NCBI RefSeq assembly: GCF_964340395.1
Contig: NC_135557.1
Location: 5,975,716 to 6,039,715 of the forward strand
Direction: 5' to 3'
Origin: Glandiceps talaboti
Taxonomy: Eukaryota > Hemichordata > Enteropneusta > Spengelidae
Length of the DNA: 64,000 bases
This document shows, piece after piece, positions 24,305-36,054 of the stretch (positions within the stretch are counted from its first letter, which is position 1; each line of letters starts with the position of its first letter). Made by a program: the position numbers and the translations under genes. Under the pieces are notes generated by a model. It was not told the origin of the DNA. It saw nothing but the letters and a program-made list of their open reading frames with translations, and did no database searches.

Positions 24305-24495
24305 AGCCTTCACATTGCAACCTCTATCCTATCAGGTGCTCAATTTATACTGCTACGTTGACTGAGGAGTGAGGCATAATCGTGTTTCAAACCTTGCCCA
24401 ATGGCTTCACCCATTCAAAAACAAATGGCAGTGATGGGGCTCGAATCTGTAACCTACAGATTCCAAGTCAGCCACTCTACAATCACTGACATCAG
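24305..24495 (-). mobile_element. tRNA-derived SINE copy
   Basis: On the minus strand a tRNA-like head (AGAGTGGCTGACTTGG, then box-B-like GATTCGAGCCCC) is followed by CACTGCCATTTGT, CATTGGGCAA and GATAGAGGTTGCAATGTGAA. The same blocks in the same order occur at 36055-36225 on the plus strand. RNA polymerase III promoter boxes and a non-tRNA body define a SINE. Confidence 0.8.
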
Positions 24496-24773
24496 ACCAT
24501 AGATTATAACACTTGGCACAACATACGGAGAGACAATTATTACATTCCATCATTCGATAAGAATAGTTGTATGGCCTCTTTACACAATAGTTCATGTTCA
24601 CAAACAAATTTGAAGTTCCCCTAGCAATTCATGTATATGCAAAGGGATCATAAAACCGTTATCAAACCATGAAATGTAATACAAGACTCTGCTGTTCCAC
24701 CATGCAATGTCACCACAAGTGTTATTAATTTAATTCATGTGTTTACTTTACCTGTTTGTAACAGGTTCTCTTG

Positions 24774-26326
24774 TCATAGTCTGATGTCGTCGATTCGACC
24801 ACGATGACTCCAGTCAAACAGATTGACTAGCCAACATGAAAAGTTAACATTGTATTGATTGTCATGTGACATGTCATTGTATGAAGTTAATAATATATCT
24901 ATTCTGTATACTTACTCTGGAGACCTAATCGTTGCCTTGATCGCTGAAGTATACTAGGCTCTGTAAGTAATAGAAAATAAACACACATTTATTTGTTTTT
25001 CTGTTCATATTTGTATTAACAATTCCATGAATTATTATAATGAAATAATAACTATACATTCATCAAATGATGAATTCTTAAAATCTCACTATTCCACACA
25101 CATCAGTACATAGTATTTTCCAAGATATAAAATGTAATTCAAAATAAACCAATGTTAATACATATGATATTTTAGCTACTTAAATAAATCCATGTTTTCT
25201 GATATATATATTGAACATAGAAAGATAACCATTCTACACTTACTTTCTTTTGGTATTATTGTTATTACTGCTTGTCCTAGTACAGTACTTTCTCCTTCTC
25301 CATGCTTCCCTGTCATGGATTGTCTTTCCTTTCCAGTCTTGATTTCATCTGACTTTTCTAAATGTAAGTGAATATAAAATACACATAAATATTCCAATTA
25401 TTTGTTCTGTAAACACACCCTCTAAAATATATGGAAGTCTACCCCACTCCACCCCAAGAGAGAAGAAATCAACATGAAACCGCTGAGCGACTTGGATGCA
25501 AAGATCTATAAGTAAAATCGTTCTTTACCATTTTACATATTTACCTATTCATGGAAATAAACCTCTCTGTAAACAGACCCTCTAAAATATAAAGAAAGCA
25601 CTCCCCCCTCTATATCCCAAACTCCACCCAAGAAAGTACAAATTAGCAAGAAACTCCTGAGTGACAAAAATCAAAGCAACATTTTATCAATCTGTAAAAT
25701 CGTTCTTTACCATTTTACATAATGACTGAAAGTTACAAGTACTTGTTGAATAATCTCTTCTTGCATAATATGTATTAAGTAATCTAAAACTTGCCTTTTG
25801 CTGCTGATTTGACAGATGTTGGCATTTTTGGTCTAACCACTTGACTTTCTGATTCTCTGGGTTCATCAGACATCTCTTTGTCAGCTTTAACTGGTTTGTC
25901 AGTCACTGAGGATTCACCTACATTCAAGTATACAATATATGTTAAGTATTTAGTTCAATTTAAAATAACACAGATTGCTGTTATATTTAAAACTATATGT
26001 GTGATATCTCTCTATGGTTCTTTGTTATTCTCTTAGCTATGAATTAAATGCATACATTTTAACTACCATAATTGTTAGAAATATAGAAATATGTATTTTA
26101 TAGGAATTGTTTGGATTTTCATTATTACTCATGATTTGAAATGTCAGTGATAAATAACCAATTTCATTCATACCTGTCAATATTTCTCCTTTCCCAATAT
26201 CTGGATACTCCATACCACTAGTTGAGATTGGTTGAGATAGCCCTTCCTTCTCTGGTGGTGTATGTTGTTTGCTGTGTACTAGAGTTTCAACTTCTTTCAT
26301 CCCTTCATCACCAACCAAGATGTCAC
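24774..26326 (-). CDS. Exons 6-10: polar C-terminal tail
   Basis: Exons 26326-26174, 25917-25795, 25357-25244 and 24960-24916 all start and end in phase 1 and encode Lys/Glu/Ser-rich, low-complexity protein with no recognised domain. Exon 7 (25917-25795) ends at a GC donor (AAAAG then GCAAGT). Exon 10 is placed at 24826-24774 using the first AG after GGCT; using the later AG at GACTGGAG would instead leave the frame open to a possible further donor (CAG then GTAAAG) near 24754. Uniform phase-1 exons suit exon duplication or alternative splicing. Confidence 0.65.
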
Positions 26327-29300
26327 CTGATATATAAAACAATTTTGTAGAAAATCATTGGTGAGAGGTAACCTTAATAAATTGTACATTTATGTATTTA
26401 TGTATAGGTTTTATATTATAGTTTATTTATTTGTTACACATAATCATTCCTGTGAGATTATTGACGATAAAAGAAAGGAAAAGAAAAGAAAACCAAATAT
26501 AACTAAATATATGGTAAATGTCTAAAGTCTAATAAAAAGTAACAAAATCCAAACTAATGATATGAACAAAGATATATTTAATAACAATTATGTATAGTTA
26601 ATATAATTGTTTATAGTTAGCTTTCAGTCAGTCAGATAGTCAGTCAATCAATCAGTCAGTCAGTCAAATATGGTCAGTTAGTCAATCAGTTAGTTAGTCA
26701 GTCAGTCAGATAGTCAGTCAATCAATCAGTCAGTCAGTCAAATATGGTCAGTTAGTCAATCAGTTAGTTAGTCAGTCAGTCAGATAGTCAGTCAGTCAGT
26801 CTGAGTCAGTCATTCATTGTCGAATAGCTTATAGTTTTCCCAAATACACCTTCCCCTAATTCTTCAAACCATGTACATGTATGTATATTTATGAGTGTGT
26901 GTGTGTGTGTGTGTGTAATCTCACCTATTTCTCCTTTTGCAATGTGTTCCTCAGAATCATGTTGATAAGCTGATAACTTAGTCTCAAGTTCGATCACTAA
27001 AGTTTGATTTGCTTGCAGCTTCATCTCGAGTTCTGTCATGGCTTTGATGTCCGATTTTTCCAATTCAGCTCTCAGTGAGTGAATATCAAAAAGTTGTTTT
27101 ACAACAACTCTCTCAGCACTGTCAACCCGTTCAAGGTACTGTTTACATCGTTCCTCCAATTGTCGTTTTTCTGCCAAGGCGTCGTCAAGTCTATATTGGA
27201 GAACTTTCTGCTCTGTAGAATAAATATTATGTCCGATGTGTCACAAGTGGCTCTAATAAGTCGACACTTACATTAATTTGGGTTTGCATTAAGTAAATGA
27301 TTGACATGTCCCTCCATGTAAGTCAATACACAAAAGCCATTCTAATATCACAGTGTTCACAAGGCTGCTACATTTGAAACTAAACATTTTGGGATAAACT
27401 AAACTTAGCTCACTTTATTGTTCATTCTCATCTTATGCTAGCATTGACAAAGTGTTTGGTCTTCTTCGGATAAACTTTATCTTTTCCGTTCACACTTTTG
27501 ACTATCAGTAGTTTAATTCCTTGATATGTTCTTGGAAACTACATTGTACATACCTTCAAGGCTGACTTTGGAGTGCCCAACAATGTCTTCAAGATGTTGG
27601 GAATGTAATTCTTGTCCAGGGCTACAAGACGTCTCATCAATCTAAGGCGGAAAAGAATTCGATCTTAGTAAAAATAAACGAGTAGATTTTGTTTCTGATG
27701 GTATGCATACATCCTAAAACGGTAATAGCAACAAACTTACATTGATATCAATCTCAATCTCTTCATCACTTTCTTCGTCTATGTCATCATGCAGTACAGT
27801 TTTCTCTCTACTACCACCATCCCCTGTAGAGATAGATTAATATTGAAATGAAGTATGTGATTAAAATTTAAATAAAATGTTATCCAACATTTCCAAGTGT
27901 TAAATGATCATTATTGATGAAATAAATATATTCTGTTGATCAATTATAATCCAGACTGCATGTCGATTGCTTGAAAATAATCTAATACTTACGATCCAAA
28001 AAGAACTCCCCTACTTCATAAAATTCATCATTGTCATAGGTAAGATGTAGTTGTAGTGGTAGGTCTACTTCGGCAGCCAATTGTCTCATTTCATCAGTTA
28101 TCAGTAGTGGTTCCAATGACGTCACTAAACTCCCAGATCTACAACATCCTTCAAACCTGTAGAGACTTGGCAGATGAGGAAAGTTTAATGTCATGTTAAG
28201 TGACCCAGTTCTCATATCGGAGACACATACTTTATCTTTACAACATTTTGTACAGACTTCATCTATTGAGTCACGACTAGACGTGTCTGTTACTATCTTA
28301 TCTGAGTTACTGTTGAATAATTGTGTACACTTATCCCAGACTGTCTTCAGTGTTTGCTTCATTGTCGTCCAATAGGAAACATCATGGTCATCTCTCTGGT
28401 CTTGACTCTTCTTCTCACATTGGTTAACACGTTCTTCATAAGCTGCCTCTTTCAAGGCAACGCGAACATTAAGACCTGTGTATAAAAAGTCAAAGATGAC
28501 GAAAAAGTATATTGGATTTGAGTGTGGTAAAATAACTAAATGGGTGACATTTCTATTAAAATCTGTATACATATACATTTTACCCTTGTGCAGTAACCGT
28601 GTATGTGACAATTTATAATGGAAATAAAAAATGTTAGTGAAAATAAATTACATGTGTTAGCTTTCCTTCATCTAATATGTACCGTGTTGTTTTAGAGATG
28701 AAAGGTGTGCAATATATTGGTTAGGTTTGGTATGTTAGTGTACGTGATTACTACAGTCATGTACTTTGCGTGCACGTGTGCACATCACCTGAAATGATAT
28801 ATCAAATTACCTGAGGACGTATTACATTTGTCACACTTTCCATCTCTATCAGGAAACATTGCTGCAAATTTGCGATGACCGTCAGACACATCTTTACTCT
28901 CAAGAAATGTTTTCTGTTGGTTCTTGGCGAGTTTAAATGCTGCAATAGTGTACCCCAATATCGATTGTATGCCTTCAGTCCACTTGTTTGATTTGGTTAG
29001 GCAGTCGTCACAATAATCTTCGAAGTACCGGCTCACAAAGGCTCCAATCTGACTGTCGTCTGGTATTCTGAAGGGAAGTCCAGCTGCCATTGCCTCTAAT
29101 CCACAAAAACCATACTCCTGATAATGTGGTGTCGGTAGACAGAGATGACTTTGACTTAGATGTCTCATAAGTTTACCTGTCGAATAATTATGATACAGTG
29201 TTGGCGTTGTTGAAGGCGAGTTCATCTTTTCTTTCAACGTCTTTAGTAAGTTATCTTGGTCTTTAGATTCTCCTAGAAGGGTCCATCTAGGTGGCTCCAG

Positions 29301-30101
29301 GTTAATTTTTTTGCGTGCTGTCATTACTTCACCAACTGCTGCAGGGATGTCTTCATATTTTGGGACAAAGTCAATTGTATCAGTGTCACCGTATGTCAGA
29401 AGTGTATGTTCTTGTAGATCCTGCTGTAACTGTAGGTTTTGTTGAAAGAAGCAATGACTTGGTGTTGGTAGGACTTCAATGTGATTAACCTCCAACTGAT
29501 GTTGTTCACTGGTTAATGCTCTGTATGAATTATCAAAGAAATTCTTCATACTTGGACCAATAGACACCAATCCATGAGCTTTGTCTGCCATATCAAACAT
29601 TTCCTTTTCTAATTCATCCTTGGACACAATAGATATCAAGTATGGATCATCTGGCCGTAAGTGGTTGATGAAGTATAGCTGTGCATTAGGAAATAATCTC
29701 TGTTGGATTTCAAGAGCTGCTCTAGCCGTCTTTGGCGCGTATCCTACTACATATTGGACGTTCTTGAGTTGAGATAGTTCGGGGTAGTAACTTTCATGAT
29801 TCAGTAGCCATTTAATATCTGGTGGGTCTTCTGAAGGTTTGATGAGTTCCTTCCTTGTTGCCTTCATCAGAGTGACGCCAGCATCACGTGCATCTTTCAT
29901 CTGATCTTCACTGATATTCGTATCAACAACAGTGGAGTAAACTTTCAGTGCTTCCCCTTTTCTTCGACAGAATTCCCTGACAAGATGTCTGTGAAATCCT
30001 GGAAGACCACATCGATGTTTGTCCCAGGAGTTAAAAACAAACATAACTTTTGGTTGTGGTTGTGGTTGTGGTTGAGTTTGAGGTATTGAGTTATTAGCCA
30101 T
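24774..30101 (-). CDS. Spliced gene: GT4-like glycosyltransferase domain plus coiled-coil tail
   Basis: Ten coding exons can be joined on the minus strand: 30101-28811, 28475-27993, 27823-27741, 27641-27554, 27212-26925, 26326-26174, 25917-25795, 25357-25244, 24960-24916 and 24826-24774. Exons 1-9 join in frame at consensus splice sites and give about 889 codons. Exon 10 adds 17 residues and a stop if the first downstream AG is used, for about 906 residues. Order: Q/P repeat, glycosyltransferase domain (about 18-430), Cys-rich segment, acidic segment, coiled coil, polar tail. No signal peptide or membrane segment is visible, so a cytosolic enzyme is likely. Substrate is unknown. The intron after 25795 uses a GC donor. 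A 5' untranslated exon is likely, because an acceptor (TTCATTCTAG) lies at 30121, 20 bp upstream of the ATG. The C-terminus is the least certain part. Confidence 0.85.
25411..25722. repeat. Tandem duplication inside intron 7 of the glycosyltransferase gene
   Basis: Two diverged copies of about 150 bp (25411-25552 and 25570-25722), each starting with AACA(C/G)ACCCTCTAAAATATA and ending ATCGTTCTTTACCATTTTAC. They lie between exons 7 and 8 and show no coding potential. Could be a duplicated exon relic or a simple intronic repeat. Confidence 0.75.
26613..26815. repeat. (CAGT)n-type minisatellite in an intron
   Basis: Degenerate CAGT/TAGT/CAAT tetranucleotides, with a block of about 75 bp repeated almost exactly twice (AATATGGTCAGTTAGTCAAT near 26668 and 26740). 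Lies between exons 5 and 6. Confidence 0.9.
26925..27823 (-). CDS. Exons 3-5: acidic segment, linker and coiled coil
   Basis: Exon 3 (27823-27741) encodes a strongly acidic run (HDDIDEESDEEIEIDIN). Exon 4 (27641-27554) is a short linker. Exon 5 (27212-26925, 96 codons) encodes a heptad-rich helix, with KRQLEERCKQYLERV, LRAELEKSDIKAMTELEMKL and LVIELETKLSAY, predicted as a coiled coil for self-association or partner binding. All junctions have matching phase and consensus sites. Confidence 0.8.
27993..28475 (-). CDS. Exon 2: Cys-containing segment after the glycosyltransferase domain
   Basis: Acceptor TTTATACACAG at 28476, donor GTAAGT after 27993; phase 1 at both ends, so the exon can be skipped without breaking frame. 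It encodes a charged helix-like stretch (KEAAYEERVNQCEKKSQDQR), a short Cys cluster (VCTKCCKDKVC) and a segment ending FYEVGEFFLD. No known domain recognised. The Cys cluster could bind metal, but this is inference. Confidence 0.85.
28811..30101 (-). CDS. Exon 1: GT4-like glycosyltransferase domain (430 residues)
   Basis: Starts at an ATG followed by a QPQPQPQP run (residues 8-17) and then KVMFVFNSW, a typical first beta strand of a GT-B fold. LLNHESYYPEL, NVQYVVGYAPKT and FINHLRPDDPYL form the N-terminal half; RWTLLGESKD begins the C-terminal half. EYGFCGLEAMAAGLP (about 329-343) corresponds to the GT4 E-x7-E sugar-nucleotide loop, but the two glutamates are six residues apart instead of seven. 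That may mean altered donor binding or a family variant. The exon ends in phase 1 at TCCTCAG with a GTAATT donor; the frame runs seven codons into the intron before a stop. A CDKC motif closes the domain. Confidence 0.9.
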
Positions 30102-30120
30102 CTTATTGAGTTGTTATTCT

Positions 30121-31740
30121 AGAATGAAATAATATCGAAAATTTACATTGACGTACATCTACTGTTACTGCAAAATGTGATTGGAATGTATTTTAATGAC
30201 CAGTTATATACCCATATACTATTTAACCTAAGACAATCTTACCTACATTTAATGGTCTGTGGGTAATTAGTCATAACAAAACGTGTATTTCTTGACCGAT
30301 GCTTTTTCAACAGAAACTAACTGTTGTGGGTGTCGATAGTTACAATATGTGTCATGATACAAATGAATCTATATTTATTTGTCATAATTGGTAAGCTATC
30401 ATGAAACTAGTGTAGTCTACTCCATTTTGCCACTTTTTGAGTACAAGGTTTAATTGTTAGGAAGTATATATGTGTCGAGTATTACTCAGTACAAGCCTGT
30501 AATGAAGGGGTGTAAGCCGCCACCAGGTGACAGGGTGGTGGTAGAGGACACCACGGGTGTGGTCTGGCTACATCAACAGTTCTCTTTGAACTGATTACAC
30601 GATTTGGCAGCCAACACGAGGCGTCTACTTATGTAACCAGTTTAAAGAGAACTTTGAGAAATAATTAAGTAGAGAATTGTTACTTAATGATGGATGACAA
30701 AACACTCTCCGGCAAATCTTGAGGGGAAATACAAGTAGTAGTTGTGTGATGAGTTTTTCTGACCCGAAGCAAAAATAAATTGTCAATAGTAAATAATGGA
30801 ATTATCAATGTGTGTATAGTGTTTCGCACAAAGAAAACAAAGCATTGCCAATAAAGTTTAGAGAAACATTAAACCGGATATGTCAATAATTTATGTAAGG
30901 GCTGTATTTAGGTAAACACATTCATTGCTATACGTTGGTTTGTTTATACATTTTTAATAAAATGGCAAATGTGTATTGCCTTAATTGAGGTTCCGGATTA
31001 TAGTTGTATGGTGGAAGGGTCCGACTTTATCAGGGTGTGTCACTAAGCCATACTACTGAGGTCCGCAGAACCCATACCGGTATTTAGACCGTAAATGTTT
31101 ATCATTCACATAATATACTGTATGATATACGCAGTGACACGAAAACGTAACTTGAATCGCATAAGTTGACAGTGGAACATTATGTTTATGTCTTACCTTA
31201 GAAAACTTATCAGGATTAGTGCAAACCAATGGTTGATAAAAGGTGCAGTCTTGGTTGTGTAAATGGTTGGGTCAATAAAATGTTTGGAAATCAGATAATG
31301 ATGGCAAAATAGATCAATCTGTTGAAGAAATGAATAAAACGACTGTAACATGAGTATACCGTTACATAATGTTAGATATTTTAATCAACAGTTTAATGAT
31401 TTGATATGACCACACAACGATTAAACATGATATATTTAAAATTAAAAAAATGGTTTGAATTTAGATTTATTTCCAAATAATCTATATATCTTAGCAATCA
31501 GTGATGACGAGGATCTTCGTTGTGTTGTTCTTATAGTAGCTGATACGACTATAAACTAAGGTCATTAAGTTTTCATATTGGCTCGGTATCTAATTTTTAC
31601 CTACAGTAACCCCTTCTATTTAGTCCTCCACGTTACATACCATTAATTCTCCCGAACTGTCTTTAGCAAATATTTATTTCAGAGTAGAACTGACCAGATT
31701 ATTGATCAAATACGAATGAAATGACAAGGTATTTACAGAC
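30121..31740. other. Probable 5' region of the glycosyltransferase gene
   Basis: Minus-strand donor-like sites occur at about 30243 (ATGTAG then GTAAGATT) and 31197 (TCTAAG then GTAAGACA), either of which could end a 5' untranslated exon spliced to the acceptor at 30121. A foldback with arms GTTCTCTTTGAACTG and CAGTTTAAAGAGAAC lies at about 30581-30653. No other gene is recognised. Confidence 0.35.
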
Positions 31741-31753
31741 ACACAACACACCA

Positions 31754-31780
31754 AACAAACAAACAAACAAACAAACAAAC
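31754..31780. repeat. (CAAA)n microsatellite
   Basis: Short tetranucleotide run of AAAC units. Confidence 0.9.
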
Positions 31781-32945
31781 CGGTAGAAAGTGACAAATGT
31801 TAGAGCTATACTATTTGACCAGTGTGCTGCATGAATTTAATTTACAGTATTTCAATTACGAAAAGAAGTTGACCATTATTAATTACACCATACCTATATT
31901 AATTGATAATGTTAACGTGATATTCAAAAGTGGACATCGAATGATTGATTTACTGAAGGTAGTTTCTTACCTTAACAAAAAAAATATGTCAGAAAGAGAG
32001 CACCATCGGTTGATGAAAGGAGCATCTAAGTAAGTACCAGTGGAGGTTTGGGAAAATGCTCTTCATAGAAAGCCTTGAGTTGAGGACCCAATAACGATGA
32101 CATTGAAGAGTAAACTACAGGACAATGAAATGAGAAGAACAAAATATAATTTATATTTGTAGATGCAATTTTGTTACAACTTCATGTGAAATGTAGTTTA
32201 AACTACATATAATACAATAAACTAAAACTTTGTAGAGGAAAAAGGTTATTTTTATATTTTGGAATCACATTAAAATTCTGGAGCAGTCGTATACGAAGTG
32301 TATATCTTCAAAACGTCTAGCGGCCTTGCGTAAAAAAATGCATTTCACAGCCAGATATGTACGTATGCATTGTAAAATTGATTCACTTCAGGTATTAAAG
32401 ACCATAGCAATGTATTGTATCCTTGAAGTACATATGTATGGTTTGATAATATACGGCTTTGGAATCCTACGTGGTCTTAAAGCCTCTCTTTTCTACGTTT
32501 AATGATCACTTCAACGGCCCTGCTAACTTACACTTTTAGGTATTGAACTGAAGAGCCGTTACCTTTGTTAGCAACTGTTTATTAAAGCTTTTATAGTATT
32601 TTTTAAAACCGAAGTCAAACATTAACTTGGGGACAAGTTGGCATTATTTCGTTGTTGTTATCGTTGCGACAGATTGCCAGAGATTGTGTTTTATTTTCCT
32701 TCGCTATACTGTAACCCTTTATAAAGAGACCCACCCTAACAGTCTAAGCACTGTATGTAGTTTTAGCACAGACAACGAACTCCCGTGTTCGTGGTTTGCG
32801 GATGGAGCCGATAAAGTTAGTGTTTTGTAGTCAGAGTAACCGAACTGAATTAGTGGAACTATCAATATAAATATTTAATATTATGATAGCAGTATTACAA
32901 CTTATTAACGATACAAGTATCAATATGTTATACCTACTTGTACTT
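31781..32945. other. Intergenic DNA, no gene recognised
   Basis: AT-rich sequence with only short open frames (the 78-codon frame at 31797-32033 and the 67-codon frame at 32627-32830 have no recognisable domain). Confidence 0.35.
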
Positions 32946-33187
32946 CAACAGCTTGAACACAGTATTATTTTCGTTTGAGACTCGTATCAGAAATCACCGT
33001 CATGAATATTTTACCTGGTCAGTCCAATAAATCTGTACATAAAAACTCTAATATAATATTACTGTAATTAACCTATTCCACAAACTAAACTGATCAATCC
33101 GACAGAATGTGTTACACCTAATAACATTTCTAGTCTTAGTTTGAACTGTTCGTAGGGACGGGTATTATACGAGTTTTATCTGATCTG

Positions 33188-33362
<175 letters not shown>

Positions 33363-33630
33363 AACGTTATAACTGAGAAGCTACTGCATCAAACCTAATT
33401 TATACAAATGCTATTTTTGGGAATCGCAAGAGTGGATTAAACATCTCCAGCATAATGTGTCATTCTGATAAAATTTTGATAATAAGTTTCAGTAATTAGG
33501 CAATACTTTCAACATGCATACCTATAATTTTATAATTTCGTGTATACAAAGCCGTTGACAAATCGCAACAGTCGTTTAACTGTAACATGCTCAACATATG
33601 TGAAAGTGAAATAGGTGAAGCGGAGCACAC

Positions 33631-33645
33631 GCGCATGCGCAGTAG
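33631..33645. promoter_or_regulatory. NRF1-like palindrome GCGCATGCGC
   Basis: GCGCATGCGCAGTAG matches the core of the NRF1 binding motif, common in CpG promoters of animals. The same site occurs in the inverted arm at 41871-41880. Promoter activity is inferred only. Confidence 0.45.
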
Positions 33646-33833
33646 TCTTTGTATTGCCTTCCGTAATAAAAGTAAAATTTGTATTTGGGATGAAAAGTCT
33701 GTGTCTATTTGTGTCACAATTTTCTAAAAAAACGACTGGCTCAATTCAAACGGAATTTCGTGCACGTATTCTGTAGGGTAATGGCAAGAACTGGTTAGGT
33801 TTTGGTAAGCATCCATGTGACTCGCCAAAAGCC

Positions 33834-33844
33834 AAGATGGCGGC
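33834..33844 (+). promoter_or_regulatory. YY1-like AAGATGGCGGC motif (second copy 34234-34244 minus)
   Basis: AAGATGGCGGC on the plus strand and its inverse GCCGCCATCTT at 34234-34244 form a divergent pair 400 bp apart, next to a GC-rich stretch (34230-34600). In animals such motifs sit just downstream of many transcription starts. A CpG-rich promoter region is plausible, but no confident plus-strand gene follows. Confidence 0.4.
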
Positions 33845-34244
33845 CACGAATTCTCACTTCATCAGCGAACTTGAGTTTTTGTGTAGGATTACTTAGTGAA
33901 CATTAGTGTTGATTCAGCACTGCAAAAAAGTTCATGGAATTGGTCATTTACAATTGGCAACGGTATTTAGAAATACGAATACCCGTCGGGATAATGGTAC
34001 GGTCGATTTGACGTACATTGTACATTGAGCAATGCAAGATAAACTTGGGGTCAGGTCACAGGTCAAAGAACACTTCGTTAGTGTAAAAATAGTGTATGCA
34101 TAAATAACAGGCCTTTTTTTAGGCATTCCAGCATCCTGACAGTACTGCAAATGTGTGATTTAACTATGTGCATCGTCTTTTCAATGATGAGTGCTGAATG
34201 TACACAAAATGCGACAATCTTCTGTTTGAATGTGCCGCCATCTT

Positions 34245-34640
34245 TTGTTTTTCACGCGCAACATGCAAGATACAGTTCGGCGCAGGGCCAGGGCGCCCTG
34301 GCCAGACAATGACAAAACGTTTTGACTACCGAACGCGCCCATGTTCTCTATGCCTTGGTTGTTGCGCCATCACACCTCTTGCTGTTGTTGTCGGACTTTC
34401 GTTTAAACGGAGGTCACGGGAGTATATGTTCCCTTGTTGATAGAGGATGTATGCCTACCCGCCTGTTTGTTCAACGCAATTCGGATCGCCGTCGGCTGTC
34501 TTCGTTACTCGCGCCGCCGGCGTTGTTGTTGTTGTTGTCGTATTTTCGGTCTCACCGCTGGGATGGGTGGTAGATTATCACCATTTTTGTCGCGGTGGTT
34601 GGGGTTGAGGCTTTTGATGACTGCTTGATTAGCCAAGCTG
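34245..34640. other. GC-rich stretch with overlapping short ORFs
   Basis: Locally higher GC and CpG than the rest of the window, with a perfect GGCCAGGGCGCCCTGGCC palindrome at about 34286-34303 and two related GTTGTTGTCG-containing blocks (about 34385 and 34525). Overlapping plus-strand frames of 80-83 codons have no known domain. It may be a promoter or 5' region. Confidence 0.35.
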
Positions 34641-34651
34641 GTATAATTTCA

Positions 34652-34879
34652 TCATCGCTTGGTTCGCCAGTGCAATAAATTGTTTGCAAATTGCAGAGTA
34701 TCTCCACACAAATAACACACATTTTGGTCTTTGCTGCTATGTACATGTTCTCCTATAACATCATTTGACGTCACACTCAAGGTCACACCGTCGCTTCTTT
34801 CCACGTGTCTCTCTTTCTCTGCAAACGATTTATCCTCACAAAGTTCTAATCTATTGTCAAACAAACCACCAAAAGCCAT
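34652..34879 (-). CDS. Hypothetical 75-residue ORF with CxxC motif
   Basis: Begins at GTGACATGG (good Kozak-like context). The protein starts MAFGGLFDNRLELCEDKSF, has a balanced charged composition and ends VCYLCGDTLQFANNLLHW plus a short tail. A TATA-like GGGTATTTAAG (minus strand, near 34995-35005) lies about 120 bp upstream. No domain is recognised. A different frame continues at its end (GEPSDDEIIPAWLIKQ), so it could be a frameshifted or first exon. The sequence upstream (TGTTACACTGGTGGCAAGC) faintly resembles the end of an LTR and primer site, but no paired LTR is found. Confidence 0.3.
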   Translation of the reverse strand: MAFGGLFDNRLELCEDKSFAEKERHVERSDGVTLSVTSNDVIGEHVHSSKDQNVCYLCGDTLQFANNLLHWRTKR

Positions 34880-35009
34880 GTCACTGTTCTATCGTATTCT
34901 ATCCCAAACGCTTGCCACCAGTGTAACAATTCGCTTCTCTCCGCTGGCTCCGTTAAAGTTCTAACGAGGTGAATTGTCAACAGTTCTCTTAAATACCCTG
35001 TGTTTGATG

Positions 35010-36050
35010 ACTCTCCCACTCATTGATCGTTCAAAGACACTAGCACATATCAAACAACAGGGCCGAAGCCGTCATAACAGGTATTATCGTTTCCAATCTA
35101 GCGTGTTAAAGTATGTGACACGATCACACACATACGAATAGATGCACATGTAAAGAAATAAGGTATACTGACTTTACTAGCATGACTAACAACAGATACA
35201 GCTTGCACATGGACATCGGTACTGGTTGCTGAAGAGAGAGGATGCGTTGCAAAGTACTAGAGTCCCGTTGTGTAGATCTAGGTGTCCCGTTGTGTAAAAA
35301 GGTGTTCCAATATTCCAACAAAGATGACAGGTAGCAGGATAAGTCAAAGTGCGAGCCAACGAAACAAAGGACTACCCCTCTTAATATACTATATTCTCCA
35401 TGAATATATAACTTCATATCCACAGACATATAGATATTATTGGCCAGTCCATGGGCAATTTATACATAATCACTAACAATTACGTCTTTAATTGGCCAAC
35501 TACTTAGGAATGCATGAATGTATGAATGAATTAAAACAAAAGGGAAATACATAGTTTTGTCGTGATAACCAGACAAACTTTGGGAAGTGACGAAAGTCAG
35601 CTCCTTCTTTATACGTAATAGGTGTGTAAGGGGAGTAATTATAAAAGGTAAAATGACATCAACTTTACTACTATAGGGCATCCAGATACAAACTGTTGAA
35701 TTTAGCGTTTCACTACACGAACTTGAGAGCAATACTAAGTTCAAGATGTTCGCGATGCATGCCACAACGAAGTGAATTTAAATGGCATAAGGATGTTGCC
35801 GTGAATAGCCGTTGTAGAGAATCAAAGTATACACCTGCATCATGCTTACCATGAAGTATGTAAACTTTCTGATGCGTACTATCGATGTTATGGGGGTTTG
35901 GATTTTGTTTATTATTTACCGTCAAAACAAGTGTACATAGTTTACATATCCCGGGTATTTAGGGGATCACGAAGGCACCTGTGTGAATTCGGGGATGGCA
36001 AGCTTTACTGTACTGACAAGCTTTCCTTATATGGAGATGATGAATATTCA
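35010..36050. other. Intergenic DNA, no gene recognised
   Basis: Open frames on the minus strand (35124-35429, 35460-35765, 35713-35925) overlap each other, lack recognisable domains and have no clear splice logic. Confidence 0.35.
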
Positions 36051-36054
36051 TGAT

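Noticed and set aside
34652-35480. LTR retrotransposon start (LTR end, primer site, gag-like ORF)
   Set aside because: TGTTACACTGGTGGCAAGC is suggestive, but no second LTR or pol sequence could be found.
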